A model generated the notes under the pieces. It was given only the letters and a program-made list of their open reading frames with translations, ran no database searches and had not been told where the DNA came from. A stretch of DNA of 64,000 nucleotides from Amycolatopsis coloradensis. GTDB taxonomy: Bacteria > Actinomycetota > Actinomycetes > Mycobacteriales > Pseudonocardiaceae. A program made the position numbers and the translations under genes. The stretch's first letter is position 1, and the number at the start of each line of letters is the position of its first letter. Below are positions 17,408-25,474 of this stretch, one piece after another. The stretch spans positions 137,917 through 201,916 of the forward strand of contig NZ_MQUQ01000003.1 in assembly GCF_001953865.1 (NCBI RefSeq), read 5' to 3'.

Positions 17408-18361
17408 ATGGAGATTCAGGTTCGGCATCTTCGCGTGATCTGTGAGATCGCTTCCTCCGGCAGTCTCAACCGTGCCGCGGCCGGCCTGGGGCTCGGGCAG
17501 CCCGCGCTCAGCCACCAGTTGCGCCGGATCGAGCGGATGGTCGGCGGCCCGCTGTTCCACCGCGACCAGCACGGGGTGCGGCCCACCGAACTCGGCTCCC
17601 TCATCCTGCGGCGGGCGAGGGCGATCGTGCTCACCTTCGACGAGCTGGAGCACGACTTCCACCGCCAGGAACCCGTGACGGGCGAATCGCTCCGAATCGG
17701 CTGGAACGACAGCGCCATCACGAGTTCGCTGCTCGACGGACTGCGCGACCTGCGGCCGAGCGAACCGTTCCGCACGCGGGCGGACACCTCGCGCACCCGG
17801 CTGCTGGCGCAGGTCGCGAACCGCGGCATCGACCTCGCGCTGATCATGATCTGCGGCGGACGCGGCCTGCCGGTGCCGCCGGAGGTGCGGACCGTGACCT
17901 TGGCCAGTGAGCCGTCGTTCGTCGCGATCCCCGCCGGGCACCCGCTCGCCGGTGAGGAGGAGATCGAACTCGCCGAACTGGCCGGGGAGGACTGGATCGT
18001 GTCGAACGGGGGCGACGGCTGCCGGGTGGTGTTCCGCGAAATGTGTCTCGCGCACGGTTTCGACCCCCGGATCACGCACGACGTCGACTTCGACACCGCG
18101 CGGGAAGACCTTGTCAGCGGCGGGTACGGCGTCGGGCTGGTCCAGCCGACCCGGCCACCGTCGGACGGCCTGGTGATCCGGCCGCTGGCGGGTGCGCCGA
18201 TGTGCGTGCGGCACGTGCTCGCCTGGCGCGAGGACGGCCCGTGCGCGACCGGCGTCCCGGAACTCGCCCATGAGGCGAAGGCGGGATATTGGCGGCTGGC
18301 CGACCGGACGGCGCCGTACCGGACCTGGCTGCATCGCCACGGCAGGCTGACGCCTCGATAA
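17408..18361 (+). CDS. LysR family regulator, divergent from the CDPS gene
   Basis: LysR regulator of about 317 residues. The N-terminal HTH reads RHLRVICEIASSGSLNRAA and GQPALSHQLRRIERM, followed by the effector domain. It starts at ATG 17408 just after GGAGG. LysR proteins commonly control the divergent neighbour, so the CDPS operon is the likely target. Its sequence is clearly different from the LysR at 14248, so the locus has two distinct sensors. A rhodanese gene follows after about 90 bases. Confidence 0.88.
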   Translation: MEIQVRHLRVICEIASSGSLNRAAAGLGLGQPALSHQLRRIERMVGGPLFHRDQHGVRPTELGSLILRRARAIVLTFDELEHDFHRQEPVTGESLRIGWNDSAITSSLLDGLRDLRPSEPFRTRADTSRTRLLAQVANRGIDLALIMICGGRGLPVPPEVRTVTLASEPSFVAIPAGHPLAGEEEIELAELAGEDWIVSNGGDGCRVVFREMCLAHGFDPRITHDVDFDTAREDLVSGGYGVGLVQPTRPPSDGLVIRPLAGAPMCVRHVLAWREDGPCATGVPELAHEAKAGYWRLADRTAPYRTWLHRHGRLTPR

Positions 18362-18452
18362 CCCTTCGGCATCCCGAGACGGCACTAGAGCGCACTCCGG
18401 AAGACGGCCGACGATGGGAATCGTCAATCACGGTCATCCGGGAAGGGGCACC

Positions 18453-18803
18453 ATGCTGCCGTTGATCACTCGTACGGAACTGCTCTCCCTGATGGAGGCC
18501 GGAACGGTGGTCGTGGTCGACACGATGCCGGTCGCCTATTTCGACAAGGAGCATCTTCCGGAAGCACGGAACATTCCGGGTTTCCCGTATGAACAGGCCG
18601 CCGAATTCACCGACCGCCTGGCGGCGTCGGTGCTTCCGGACAAGGCCGCCGCGATCGTCGTCTATTGCGCGAACACGCCGTGCCGCAACAGTGAGTTCGT
18701 CGGACGGCGCCTGCTGGAACTCGGGTACACGAACGTCCGCAAGTACCGCGAAGGCATCGAAGACTGGGTTTCGGGCGGCTTGCCGACCCACTGTTCGTCC
18801 TAA
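18453..18803 (+). CDS. Single-domain rhodanese-like protein
   Basis: Small cytoplasmic rhodanese domain of 116 residues, the fold that carries sulfur as a cysteine persulfide. The active-site loop reads YCANTPCRNS with probable catalytic Cys72 and a second Cys77 followed by Arg78. ATG 18453 is preferred because GGAAGGGG precedes it; an upstream ATG at 18414 lacks this. It lies between the LysR and a secreted thioredoxin on the same strand and could be co-expressed. The sulfur donor and acceptor are unknown. A link to the CDPS cluster is possible but unsupported. Confidence 0.8.
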   Translation: MLPLITRTELLSLMEAGTVVVVDTMPVAYFDKEHLPEARNIPGFPYEQAAEFTDRLAASVLPDKAAAIVVYCANTPCRNSEFVGRRLLELGYTNVRKYREGIEDWVSGGLPTHCSS

Positions 18804-18833
18804 GTGGACTTACCTGATTCGAAGGAGTACGTC

Positions 18834-19274
18834 TTGTCCAAGTACCAACGGTTCGTCTGCGTGCTGGCCGGTGTGCTGGCGCTCGTCACCGGTGTCGGCG
18901 CCGGTGTGGCATCGGCCGCGCCGTCGCCGTCGGCCGAGAACGTGGTCACGGTGACGTCGGCCAACTACGCCGAAGTCATGAACATCTCGAAGCAGAAGCT
19001 GGTCATCATGGACTTCGGCGCGACGTGGTGCCCGCCGTGCCGTCAGATGAAGCCGGTGATCGAACGGCTCGCCGCGGAATACGGCGGCCGGTTCCTGCTC
19101 GGCGAGGTCGACGTCGACCAGAGCCGGGACCTGTCGAGCCGATACAACATCCGCTACCTGCCGACGCTGGTCGGTGTCCGCAACGCCGCCGAGCTGCCGT
19201 CCTCGCGGAACGTCGGCTACCCGGGTGAGGCGCGGCTGCGCGCATGGATCGACGCCCAGCTGGCCAAGGGCTGA
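18834..19274 (+). CDS. Secreted thioredoxin-fold protein
   Basis: Exported thioredoxin of about 146 residues with active site WCPPC (Cys66, Cys69). A clean signal peptide, hydrophobic at about residues 7-25 and ending GVASAAP, fits a TTG start at 18834. GAAGGAG lies 6 bases before TTG. The GTG at 18804 would put charged residues before the signal and overlaps the region just after the rhodanese stop. As an exported WCPPC protein it probably reduces or exchanges disulfides at the cell surface. It sits 30 bases after the rhodanese gene. Confidence 0.85.
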   Translation: MSKYQRFVCVLAGVLALVTGVGAGVASAAPSPSAENVVTVTSANYAEVMNISKQKLVIMDFGATWCPPCRQMKPVIERLAAEYGGRFLLGEVDVDQSRDLSSRYNIRYLPTLVGVRNAAELPSSRNVGYPGEARLRAWIDAQLAKG

Positions 19275-19291
19275 GCGAGCGGCTCCGGGAC

Positions 19292-20059
19292 CTACCCGAT
19301 GACGTCGGAGAGAAAGGCTTCGACGGCACCGAGGTAGGTCTCCGGGGCCTCTTCGTGCACGACGTGCCCGGCTCCCTCTACGACGATGTGGCGGCCGAGG
19401 CCGCCGGGCACGCGGGCCGCGAGTTCGGCCTGCTGCCCAAGCGGCATCGCCGTCCGCTCGCCTTCGATGGCCAGCAGCGGGCATTGGACGCGTTCGACGT
19501 ACTCCCAGAAATCCCGGCGCCCCCATTCCGCCGCGATTTCGTACAGATCGGGGAGTGCGGCGATCAGGTGATAGCCGTCTTTCCGTTCTTCGACGCATTC
19601 GATGAAATAGTCGCCGGTTTCGCCGAAGAACTCGCGCACGTGGGCCAGCGACCGGAACGGGACCGGCCAGGATTCGAAATAGCCGCGCCAGTCGTCCACG
19701 GACCGTCCGCGCTGGTCGGGCGCGAAATCCTCGCAGACCACCGCGCGGACGAGGCCGGGATGCGTGGCCGCGGTGACCCAGGCGTGCAGGCCGCCCATCG
19801 AATGTCCGATCAGGACCGCGGGTTCGCCGAAGGTCCGCAGCACCGCGGCGACGTCTTCGGCGAACCGTTCGGTGTGCCATGGCCCGCCACGCGGACCGCG
19901 TCCGTGGCCGCGCGCGTCGAGACCGTGGACACGCCCGTACGGTTCGAGTCTTCCGGCGACCCGCCACCACGTCGTCGCCCTGCCCATCAGCCCGTGCAGG
20001 AGGACGATCGGCGGTCCTTCGCCGCCGAAAGTGATCAACCCGTCGCGGTGAAGCACCAC
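19292..20059 (-). CDS. Alpha/beta hydrolase
   Basis: Alpha/beta-hydrolase fold protein of about 255 residues. It has an oxyanion block LLHGLMG, nucleophile elbow GHSMGG, an acidic residue region IEGERTAMP and catalytic His in GAGHVVHEE. GTG 20059 is preferred because GGAGGGGAG lies immediately upstream at proper spacing. An ATG at 20074 is in frame but overlaps the start codon of the divergent peptidase gene. The substrate is not predictable; an analogous hydrolase sits between mutY and mhuD in M. tuberculosis (Rv3591c). Confidence 0.8.
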   Translation of the reverse strand: MVLHRDGLITFGGEGPPIVLLHGLMGRATTWWRVAGRLEPYGRVHGLDARGHGRGPRGGPWHTERFAEDVAAVLRTFGEPAVLIGHSMGGLHAWVTAATHPGLVRAVVCEDFAPDQRGRSVDDWRGYFESWPVPFRSLAHVREFFGETGDYFIECVEERKDGYHLIAALPDLYEIAAEWGRRDFWEYVERVQCPLLAIEGERTAMPLGQQAELAARVPGGLGRHIVVEGAGHVVHEEAPETYLGAVEAFLSDVIG

Positions 20060-20072
20060 TAAGCTCCCCTCC

Positions 20073-21515
20073 ATGCGCAGCCGAGTCCCCGCCGCCGGCC
20101 TGATTCTGGGCGTCGTCGGCGCCCTGATTATCGGTTGCAGCGTCGATGACCCCCCGGCCGCTCCCCCTCCGCCGCCGCCGATGAACCCGGCGCCGGGCGC
20201 TTCGGGCGCGGGCGACCCGTATTACCCGATGGACGGCAACGGCGGTTACGACGCGATCGAATACCAGGTCGGGATCACTTACGACCCCGCGAAGGGGCGG
20301 CTCGACGGCGACACCACGGTGATCGCGAAAGCGACCCAGGACCTCAATCGGTACAACCTGGACTTACGCGGCTTGACGGTCCAATCCGTCGAAGTGGCGG
20401 GAAAACCGGCGAAGTTCGCTCGTGAGGGCGAATTCGAGCTGGTGGTGACCCCCGCCGAGCCGATCCGGAACGGGACCACCTTCCCCACGAAGGTCGTCTA
20501 CGGCGGCGACCCGTCGGCGACCCCGAAAGCGGGCGGCAGCGAGAACGGCTGGCAGAAGTCGAAGGACGGCGGCGCGTTCATCGTCGGCGAGCCGCATTCG
20601 GCGTCGTTCTGGTATCCCGTCAACGAAACCCCGCGTGACAAGGCGATGTTCACCCTCACCGCCCGGGTGCCGGACGGCTGGATCGTCATCTCGAACGGCC
20701 GCGAGATCCAGAAGACCTCGGCGAACGGCTGGTCCACGACGTCCTGGCAGGAACGCACGCCGGTGGCGGCCTATCTGACCACGGTGGCGATCGACAAGTT
20801 CACCGTCGACCGGATGGCCCTCCCGGACGGGACGCCGCTGGTCAACGCGTACGCGCCCGGCGCGGAAGACCGGCGCGACACCGGCAGGCGGCTGCCCGAG
20901 ATCATCGGTTTCCTGACCTCGAAGTTCGGGCCGTACCCGGTGGACGCGGCGGGCGGGATCTACCTGGACGAGGACATCCACTTCTCGCTGGAGACCCAGA
21001 CCAGGCCCACCTACGCGAAATGGGCCGACTTGATCACCGTCGTGCACGAAACCGCACACCAGTGGTTCGGCGATTCGGTGACCCTGAATTCGTGGTCCGA
21101 CATCTGCCTCAACGAATGTCTGGCGTCGTACGCGCAATGGCTGTGGCAGGAATCGCGGGACGGCCAGAACCTCGACGACCGTTACCGCGCCGCCCTCGAG
21201 ATCATGCGGGGAAGCACGGACTTCTGGGCGCCGAAACTGGTCGGGATGGGGGCCGGGCAGGAATTCCACAGTGTCTACGACAAGGGGATCCTGGCCATCC
21301 ACGCGCTGCGGCGGAAGATCGGCGAAGGGGCGTTCGCGCGGCTGCTGAAGGAGTGGCCGGCGGCCCATCGGAACGCCAACGCTTCCTGGGCGGATTTCGA
21401 GGCGTTCACGATCAAGCTCGCCGAGCAGGACCTGCGGCCGTTCTTCGACGCCTGGTTCCACAGCACGGTGCTCCCTCCGGACGCCGAACTGCTCCCGGGC
21501 ACCCTGCGAGGCTGA
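20073..21515 (+). CDS. M1-family metallopeptidase, lipoprotein
   Basis: Lipid-anchored zinc aminopeptidase homologue of 480 residues. The N-terminus is a lipoprotein signal with lipobox IIGC (Cys22), then a Pro-rich spacer. Active-site motifs are intact: HETAH (residues 325-329) with third zinc ligand Glu348 in LNEC, and the exopeptidase Glu307 in SLETQ. This M1 form lacks the large helical C-terminal domain of classic aminopeptidase N. ATG 20073 has no purine-rich ribosome site in front; the sequence there is the complement of the neighbour's. The mRNA may therefore be leaderless. Confidence 0.88.
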   Translation: MRSRVPAAGLILGVVGALIIGCSVDDPPAAPPPPPPMNPAPGASGAGDPYYPMDGNGGYDAIEYQVGITYDPAKGRLDGDTTVIAKATQDLNRYNLDLRGLTVQSVEVAGKPAKFAREGEFELVVTPAEPIRNGTTFPTKVVYGGDPSATPKAGGSENGWQKSKDGGAFIVGEPHSASFWYPVNETPRDKAMFTLTARVPDGWIVISNGREIQKTSANGWSTTSWQERTPVAAYLTTVAIDKFTVDRMALPDGTPLVNAYAPGAEDRRDTGRRLPEIIGFLTSKFGPYPVDAAGGIYLDEDIHFSLETQTRPTYAKWADLITVVHETAHQWFGDSVTLNSWSDICLNECLASYAQWLWQESRDGQNLDDRYRAALEIMRGSTDFWAPKLVGMGAGQEFHSVYDKGILAIHALRRKIGEGAFARLLKEWPAAHRNANASWADFEAFTIKLAEQDLRPFFDAWFHSTVLPPDAELLPGTLRG

Positions 21516-21516
21516 C

Positions 21517-21587
21517 CTCCGCGATTCGTCCTCTGGTTACGGTAGTTCGTGTCACGAACTACCGCAACCAGAGGACGAATCGCGGAG
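21517..21587. terminator. Long near-perfect hairpin between convergent genes
   Basis: Two 35-base arms (21517-21551 and 21553-21587) pair with a single mismatch around one T. It lies directly after the M1 peptidase stop and upstream of a convergent gene, which suits a bidirectional terminator. Closely related hairpins are found at about 52993-53057 and 53243-53309. Confidence 0.75.
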
Positions 21588-21615
21588 GAGAGTGCGTGGG
21601 TGCCGTCGGACGGTG

Positions 21616-21775
21616 CCCCCAAAGTGGCATTGGGAGCGTTGGGTGCTCCCAAAGTGGCATCGGGAGCACTGGGCGCCCCCAAAGAGGCATCGGGAACACT
21701 GGACGCCCCCAAAGAGGCACTGGGGGCATCGGCCTGAGCGGCTCACGAGGATCGCCACTCACGACCGGCCGACCC
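21616..21775. repeat. Four 30-bp tandem units plus conserved tail (composite intergenic element)
   Basis: Four units with exact 30-base period start at 21616, 21646, 21676 and 21706; each begins C(C/T)CCCAAAG and contains GGCA(T/C)(T/C)GGG. A 50-base tail follows with CTCACGAGGATCGCCACTC. The same units and tail recur in reverse orientation at 53130-53230. The units are not CRISPR repeats because there are no unique spacers. From the M1 stop to the monooxygenase stop no gene is present. Confidence 0.8.
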
Positions 21776-21817
21776 GGCACCCTCGTGCACCCTCGCCTGA
21801 CCCCCGCAAGTAGTCCT

Positions 21818-23014
21818 CTAGTGGCGGGGAGCGGGGTAGTCCGGCAGGTCGATCCCGTTCACCACGTCCCGCATCCTCCGCGACGCCAGCGCGGCGATCG
21901 GTTTGAGCCGCATCGCCCGCATCGTCAGGTACCGCATCCGCAGGGCCGTCCGCGACTTCGCGAAGATCGTCTCCGCGTTGGCCCGCCCCATCGCCTGCGT
22001 GTTCTCGACGAACTCGCGCATCACCGTCTCGTACCGCTTGAGCCCGGTGCCGAGGTCGGCGGCGAGTTCCCCGGCGAGGACGTACGCGCCGACGAACGCC
22101 AGGCTCGTGCCCTGCCCGGAGAGCGGCGAAGGGCAGAAGGCGGCGTCACCCAGCAATCCGATCCGGCCGCGCGACCAGGATTCCATGATCACCTGGGCGC
22201 ACGAGTCGAAGTAGAAGTCGGGGGCCTCGTCCATCCGTTCCAGCAGCCAGGGCGCCTCCCACGCCATCCCGGCGGCGAACCCGCGGACCAGCGCTTTCTG
22301 CGCCTGGACGTCGCGATAGTCGTAGTCGACGTGCTCCGAGGCGAACCCGAAGTAGGCCATCGCCTCGTCGCCGTCACGAAGGGCGCGGATCCCGGCGGAC
22401 CGGCCGACGTCGTCGAAACCGACCGCCCAGTCCCGCAGGCCGAGCCGGTTCGGCACGCGGAAGAACGCCAGGTACGCGCCGAGGTGCCGCACGTACTCCG
22501 ACTCCTCGCCGAACGCCAGCGCCCGCACTCCCGAATGCAGCCCGTCCGCCCCGATGACCACGTCGAACGTCCGTCGCGCACCACTGGCGAAGGTGACGTC
22601 GACGCCGTCTGCCAGTTCGTCCAGCGCGGTGATCCGGTCGCCGAAGACGTACTCCGTCTGCTCCCTGGTCGCCTCGTACAGCACGTCGGTCAGGTCGCCG
22701 CGCAGGATCTCGATCTCGGCGATGACACCGTCACCGCCGAAGTCGTCGGCACGGATGGTGGCCTTCGTGCGGTTTCTCCGGTCGACGAGCGTCTCGCCCT
22801 TGGTGTCGGTGCACGCCGCGCGGATGCGTTCGTCCAGGCCCATGCGGCGGGCGACCTCCTTGGCCGTTCCGCGCAGGTCGACAGCCTGACCGCCGGGGCG
22901 CAACGACGGCGCGCGCTCCACGACGGTCACGCGGAAGCCGTATCTGGTCAGCCAGAACGCCAGCGCGGGACCGGCGACACTCGCACCGGAGATGAGGATC
23001 TTCTTGTCGGCCAT
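21818..23014 (-). CDS. FAD-dependent monooxygenase (class A)
   Basis: Single-component flavoprotein hydroxylase of about 398 residues, PHBH/TetX-like. The N-terminal dinucleotide-binding motif reads ISGASVAGPALAFWL, then ERAPSLRPGG, and the second FAD motif is GLLGDAAFCPSPLSGQG. Such enzymes use NAD(P)H and oxygen to hydroxylate small aromatic or polyketide compounds. ATG 23014 gives the Rossmann motif at the N-terminus; upstream frame to 23035 is possible. It is divergent from mhuD. No biosynthetic cluster surrounds it, so a detoxifying role is as likely as a biosynthetic one. Confidence 0.85.
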   Translation of the reverse strand: MADKKILISGASVAGPALAFWLTRYGFRVTVVERAPSLRPGGQAVDLRGTAKEVARRMGLDERIRAACTDTKGETLVDRRNRTKATIRADDFGGDGVIAEIEILRGDLTDVLYEATREQTEYVFGDRITALDELADGVDVTFASGARRTFDVVIGADGLHSGVRALAFGEESEYVRHLGAYLAFFRVPNRLGLRDWAVGFDDVGRSAGIRALRDGDEAMAYFGFASEHVDYDYRDVQAQKALVRGFAAGMAWEAPWLLERMDEAPDFYFDSCAQVIMESWSRGRIGLLGDAAFCPSPLSGQGTSLAFVGAYVLAGELAADLGTGLKRYETVMREFVENTQAMGRANAETIFAKSRTALRMRYLTMRAMRLKPIAALASRRMRDVVNGIDLPDYPAPRH

Positions 23015-23075
23015 TCTCCGGAAGGTCCCACGCATCACATCGCGGCGCAAAAGAGTTTCGCCGTAGGGTGGCGGC

Positions 23076-23384
23076 ATGGCAGTCGTGAAGATCAACGCGA
23101 TCGAGGTCCCCGAAGGCGCAGGCCCCGAGCTGGAAAAGAGGTTCGCCGCACGGTTGCACGCCGTCGACAACCAGCCCGGCTTCCTCGGCTTCGAACTGCT
23201 CCGCCCGGTCTCCGGCGAGACGCGCTACTTCGTCTACACGAAGTGGGAGTCCGAAGAGGCGTACCAGGCTTGGGCGTCCGGCCCGGCGCGCGAGGCGCAC
23301 GCGGGCGAGCGCGCGAAGCCGGTCTCCAGCGGCGCGAACCTGTTGGAATTCGAGGTCGTCCAGGCTTCGAAGCCGGGTGAGTGA
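23076..23384 (+). CDS. mhuD: Haem-degrading monooxygenase MhuD
   Basis: ABM-fold haem oxygenase of 102 residues. It matches M. tuberculosis MhuD (Rv3592) along most of its length: VVKINAIEVP, PGFLGFELLRPV and NLLEFEVV. The haem-site residues Asn7, Trp66 and His75 are at the same numbers as in MhuD. It would open haem and release iron without CO, giving mycobilin-type products. Its 3' end overlaps a sirtuin-like gene by 8 bases, so the two are translationally linked. No iron box is evident in the short divergent gap upstream. Confidence 0.9.
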   Translation: MAVVKINAIEVPEGAGPELEKRFAARLHAVDNQPGFLGFELLRPVSGETRYFVYTKWESEEAYQAWASGPAREAHAGERAKPVSSGANLLEFEVVQASKPGE

Positions 23385-24189
23385 GCTCGAGCGAGCCGCG
23401 GAACTGATCGACGGCGCCGGCGCGCTGCTCGTCTGCGCCGGCGCCGGGATGGGCGTCGACTCCGGCCTGCCCGATTTCCGGGGTGACGAGGGTTTCTGGA
23501 CGGCGTATCCGCCGTACGAGCGGCTGGGCATCAGCTTCGTGGAACTCGCCGACCCGCGGCATTTCGCCGAAGACCCCGAACTGGCCTGGGGTTTCTACGG
23601 GCACCGGCTCGCGCTGTACCGGGACACCGTCCCGCACGAGGGCTTCCGGATCCTGCTGTCCTGGGGAGCGCGGACACCCGGCGGCACCCGCGTCTTCACG
23701 TCCAATGTGGACGGACAGTTCCAGAAGGCCGGCTACCCGCACGTCGCCGAAGCGCACGGGTCCATCCATCATCTTCAGTGCTTTGCCCGGTGCACCGGCG
23801 AGATCTGGGCCGCGGACGACATCGAGGTCCCTTTCGACAAGGACACGATGCGCGCGCTGAAACCGCTGCCGTCGTGCCCGCGCTGCGGCGGTCTCGCGCG
23901 GCCCAACATCCTGATGTTCGGCGACTATGACTGGCTGGAACGGCGTAGCCAGGCCCAGCTGGACGAGCTGACCGCGTGGCGCCGCGCGCATCGCGACCTC
24001 GTGGTGGTGGAACTCGGCGCGGGACAGGCCGTGCCGACCGTGCGGCGCTATGCGGAACTGGCCAGCGCCGCGACCGGTTCACTCGTCCGCGTCAACCCGC
24101 GCGAGCCGCGGATCCGGCACGGCCGGGGCGTCTCGCTGGCGAGCAACGGGCTCGACACCCTCAAAGCGCTGGACGCCCTGCTCTCTTGA
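23377..24189 (+). CDS. Sirtuin (SIR2-type) NAD-dependent deacetylase-like protein
   Basis: SIR2-fold protein of 270 residues. NAD-binding motifs are GAGMGVDSGLPDFRG (residues 22-36) and TSNVDGQF (108-115). The catalytic His127 lies in EAHGSIHH. A zinc site is formed by Cys135/Cys139 and Cys167/Cys170. It departs from canonical sirtuins in TSNVDGQ (usually TQNIDxL) and GMG for GIS, so NAD hydrolysis or another acyl specificity is possible. It starts at GTG inside the end of mhuD. Pairing with MhuD suggests a haem or redox context, but that is inference. Confidence 0.82.
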   Translation: MSELERAAELIDGAGALLVCAGAGMGVDSGLPDFRGDEGFWTAYPPYERLGISFVELADPRHFAEDPELAWGFYGHRLALYRDTVPHEGFRILLSWGARTPGGTRVFTSNVDGQFQKAGYPHVAEAHGSIHHLQCFARCTGEIWAADDIEVPFDKDTMRALKPLPSCPRCGGLARPNILMFGDYDWLERRSQAQLDELTAWRRAHRDLVVVELGAGQAVPTVRRYAELASAATGSLVRVNPREPRIRHGRGVSLASNGLDTLKALDALLS

Positions 24190-24335
24190 GGCCGGATCCA
24201 CCCGCCCGTCCCGGAGGGTCGCCGCGGTGGTGATCCGCTCCGCCGGGCAGCCCGGCGGCGGCTGCCCCGGCACACAGGCCGCGAGCAGCGACAGCGCGAG
24301 ATCTCCTCATGAGCGGGGAGACTGCCAGCGGAAGG

Positions 24336-25304
24336 TCACCTTCCGGGCAGGACGACCTCCGCGTAGACGGCATCGTGATCGCTGCCGGGCATCTCCAGCA
24401 CCTTGAAGTCCGCGATGGCCGTCCGCTTGTCCGCCAGCACGTGGTCGATCGGCACCGGCGGCACCATCCCGTTCGTCCAGGTCCCGTGCAGTGCCTTCCC
24501 CAGCTGATCGGCCGCGTCGACGTATCCCCTGGTCAGCAGCTCACGGAAGAGTGCGTGGTCGAAGCCGGCGTTGAAGTCGCCCGCCAGGATCCGGATGTCG
24601 TGCTCGGCGTCGGCGTAGGGCAGGTCCTTGGCCTCGTCGACCCAGGCGTGCCTGTCCCACATCGGCGCCGCCGGATGGACCGCGACGACCTCGACCCGGA
24701 CCCCGTCGCCGAGGTCGACGCTCGCGCTCGGCTGCTTGCGGTTCGAATCACCGCTCAGCTTCAACGGCGTGAGCGGGTGCTTCGACACCAGCCCGGAGCC
24801 GGACGCCCATTCCGCCGGGTTCAGCAGGTGGAACGGCAGGAGCTGGAACAGCCCGGCGCGCTCCAGCCCGGAGACCGCCTCGGGCGTCATCTCGGTGAGG
24901 CTCAGGACGTCGACCTGGTGGTCCTTCACGTAGCCGACGATCGTGGCCGGATCCGCCCGCCCGCCGAGCATGTTCGACGCCAGCACCCGGACGTGTTTCC
25001 CGCCGAGCGCCTTCTGCTCGTTCGCGAACGCGCGGGGCAGCACCAGCGTGGCGATCGTGAAGGTCAGCACCAGCGCGACCGCCCCCGTCCACCAGCGCCG
25101 CGAGCCCAGCGCGAGGACGGCGAGCACCAGTGTCGCGATCCCCGCGTACGGCGTCAGCGCGAGCGCCGCGATCGTGTACGTGGTGCCGTCGAACCCCACC
25201 AACCGCATCGCCGTCAGCACCGCGAACGGCACCAGCGCGCCGATGAGCAGACCGCTGACCAGCTTCCCCCGCGGGCTCACACGCACCCGGTCTTCGATCA
25301 CCAT
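24336..25304 (-). CDS. Membrane-anchored endonuclease/exonuclease/phosphatase-family protein
   Basis: EEP-fold protein of about 322 residues. Three hydrophobic segments in the first 110 residues anchor it. The catalytic domain follows: VLASNMLGG (Asn), LTEMTPE (metal-binding Glu), LAGDFNAGFDH (Asp/Asn) and GSDHDAVYAE (catalytic His). Relatives hydrolyse phosphodiester or phosphomonoester bonds, but which one here is unknown. The topology puts the catalytic domain probably outside. It converges on the sirtuin gene across 146 bases. ATG 25304 is the chosen start; a GTG at 25349 is possible. Confidence 0.82.
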   Translation of the reverse strand: MVIEDRVRVSPRGKLVSGLLIGALVPFAVLTAMRLVGFDGTTYTIAALALTPYAGIATLVLAVLALGSRRWWTGAVALVLTFTIATLVLPRAFANEQKALGGKHVRVLASNMLGGRADPATIVGYVKDHQVDVLSLTEMTPEAVSGLERAGLFQLLPFHLLNPAEWASGSGLVSKHPLTPLKLSGDSNRKQPSASVDLGDGVRVEVVAVHPAAPMWDRHAWVDEAKDLPYADAEHDIRILAGDFNAGFDHALFRELLTRGYVDAADQLGKALHGTWTNGMVPPVPIDHVLADKRTAIADFKVLEMPGSDHDAVYAEVVLPGR

Positions 25305-25474
25305 GACGTCGAGTATGCCGATCAGGGGCGGCGTGGCGGCGGTCTCCACAACACCTTCACAACCTCCTCACCTCGCGCCTACCAGCGCTTATCAGCCGGT
25401 GTCAGCGCGCTGTGCGCGGTCTGCCAGCCGGGAGGGGCACCTTTGTCCGCGGGGCGAGATCCACGGGAGGAAAC

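Noticed and set aside
21616-21735. CRISPR-like regular 30-bp repeats
   Set aside because: The units are directly contiguous without unique spacers, and no cas gene is in the window.
24190-24335. Possible lipoprotein remnant (LLAACVPGQPPPGC) on the minus strand
   Set aside because: It has a stop just upstream, no start, and continues antisense through the sirtuin; too little to support.
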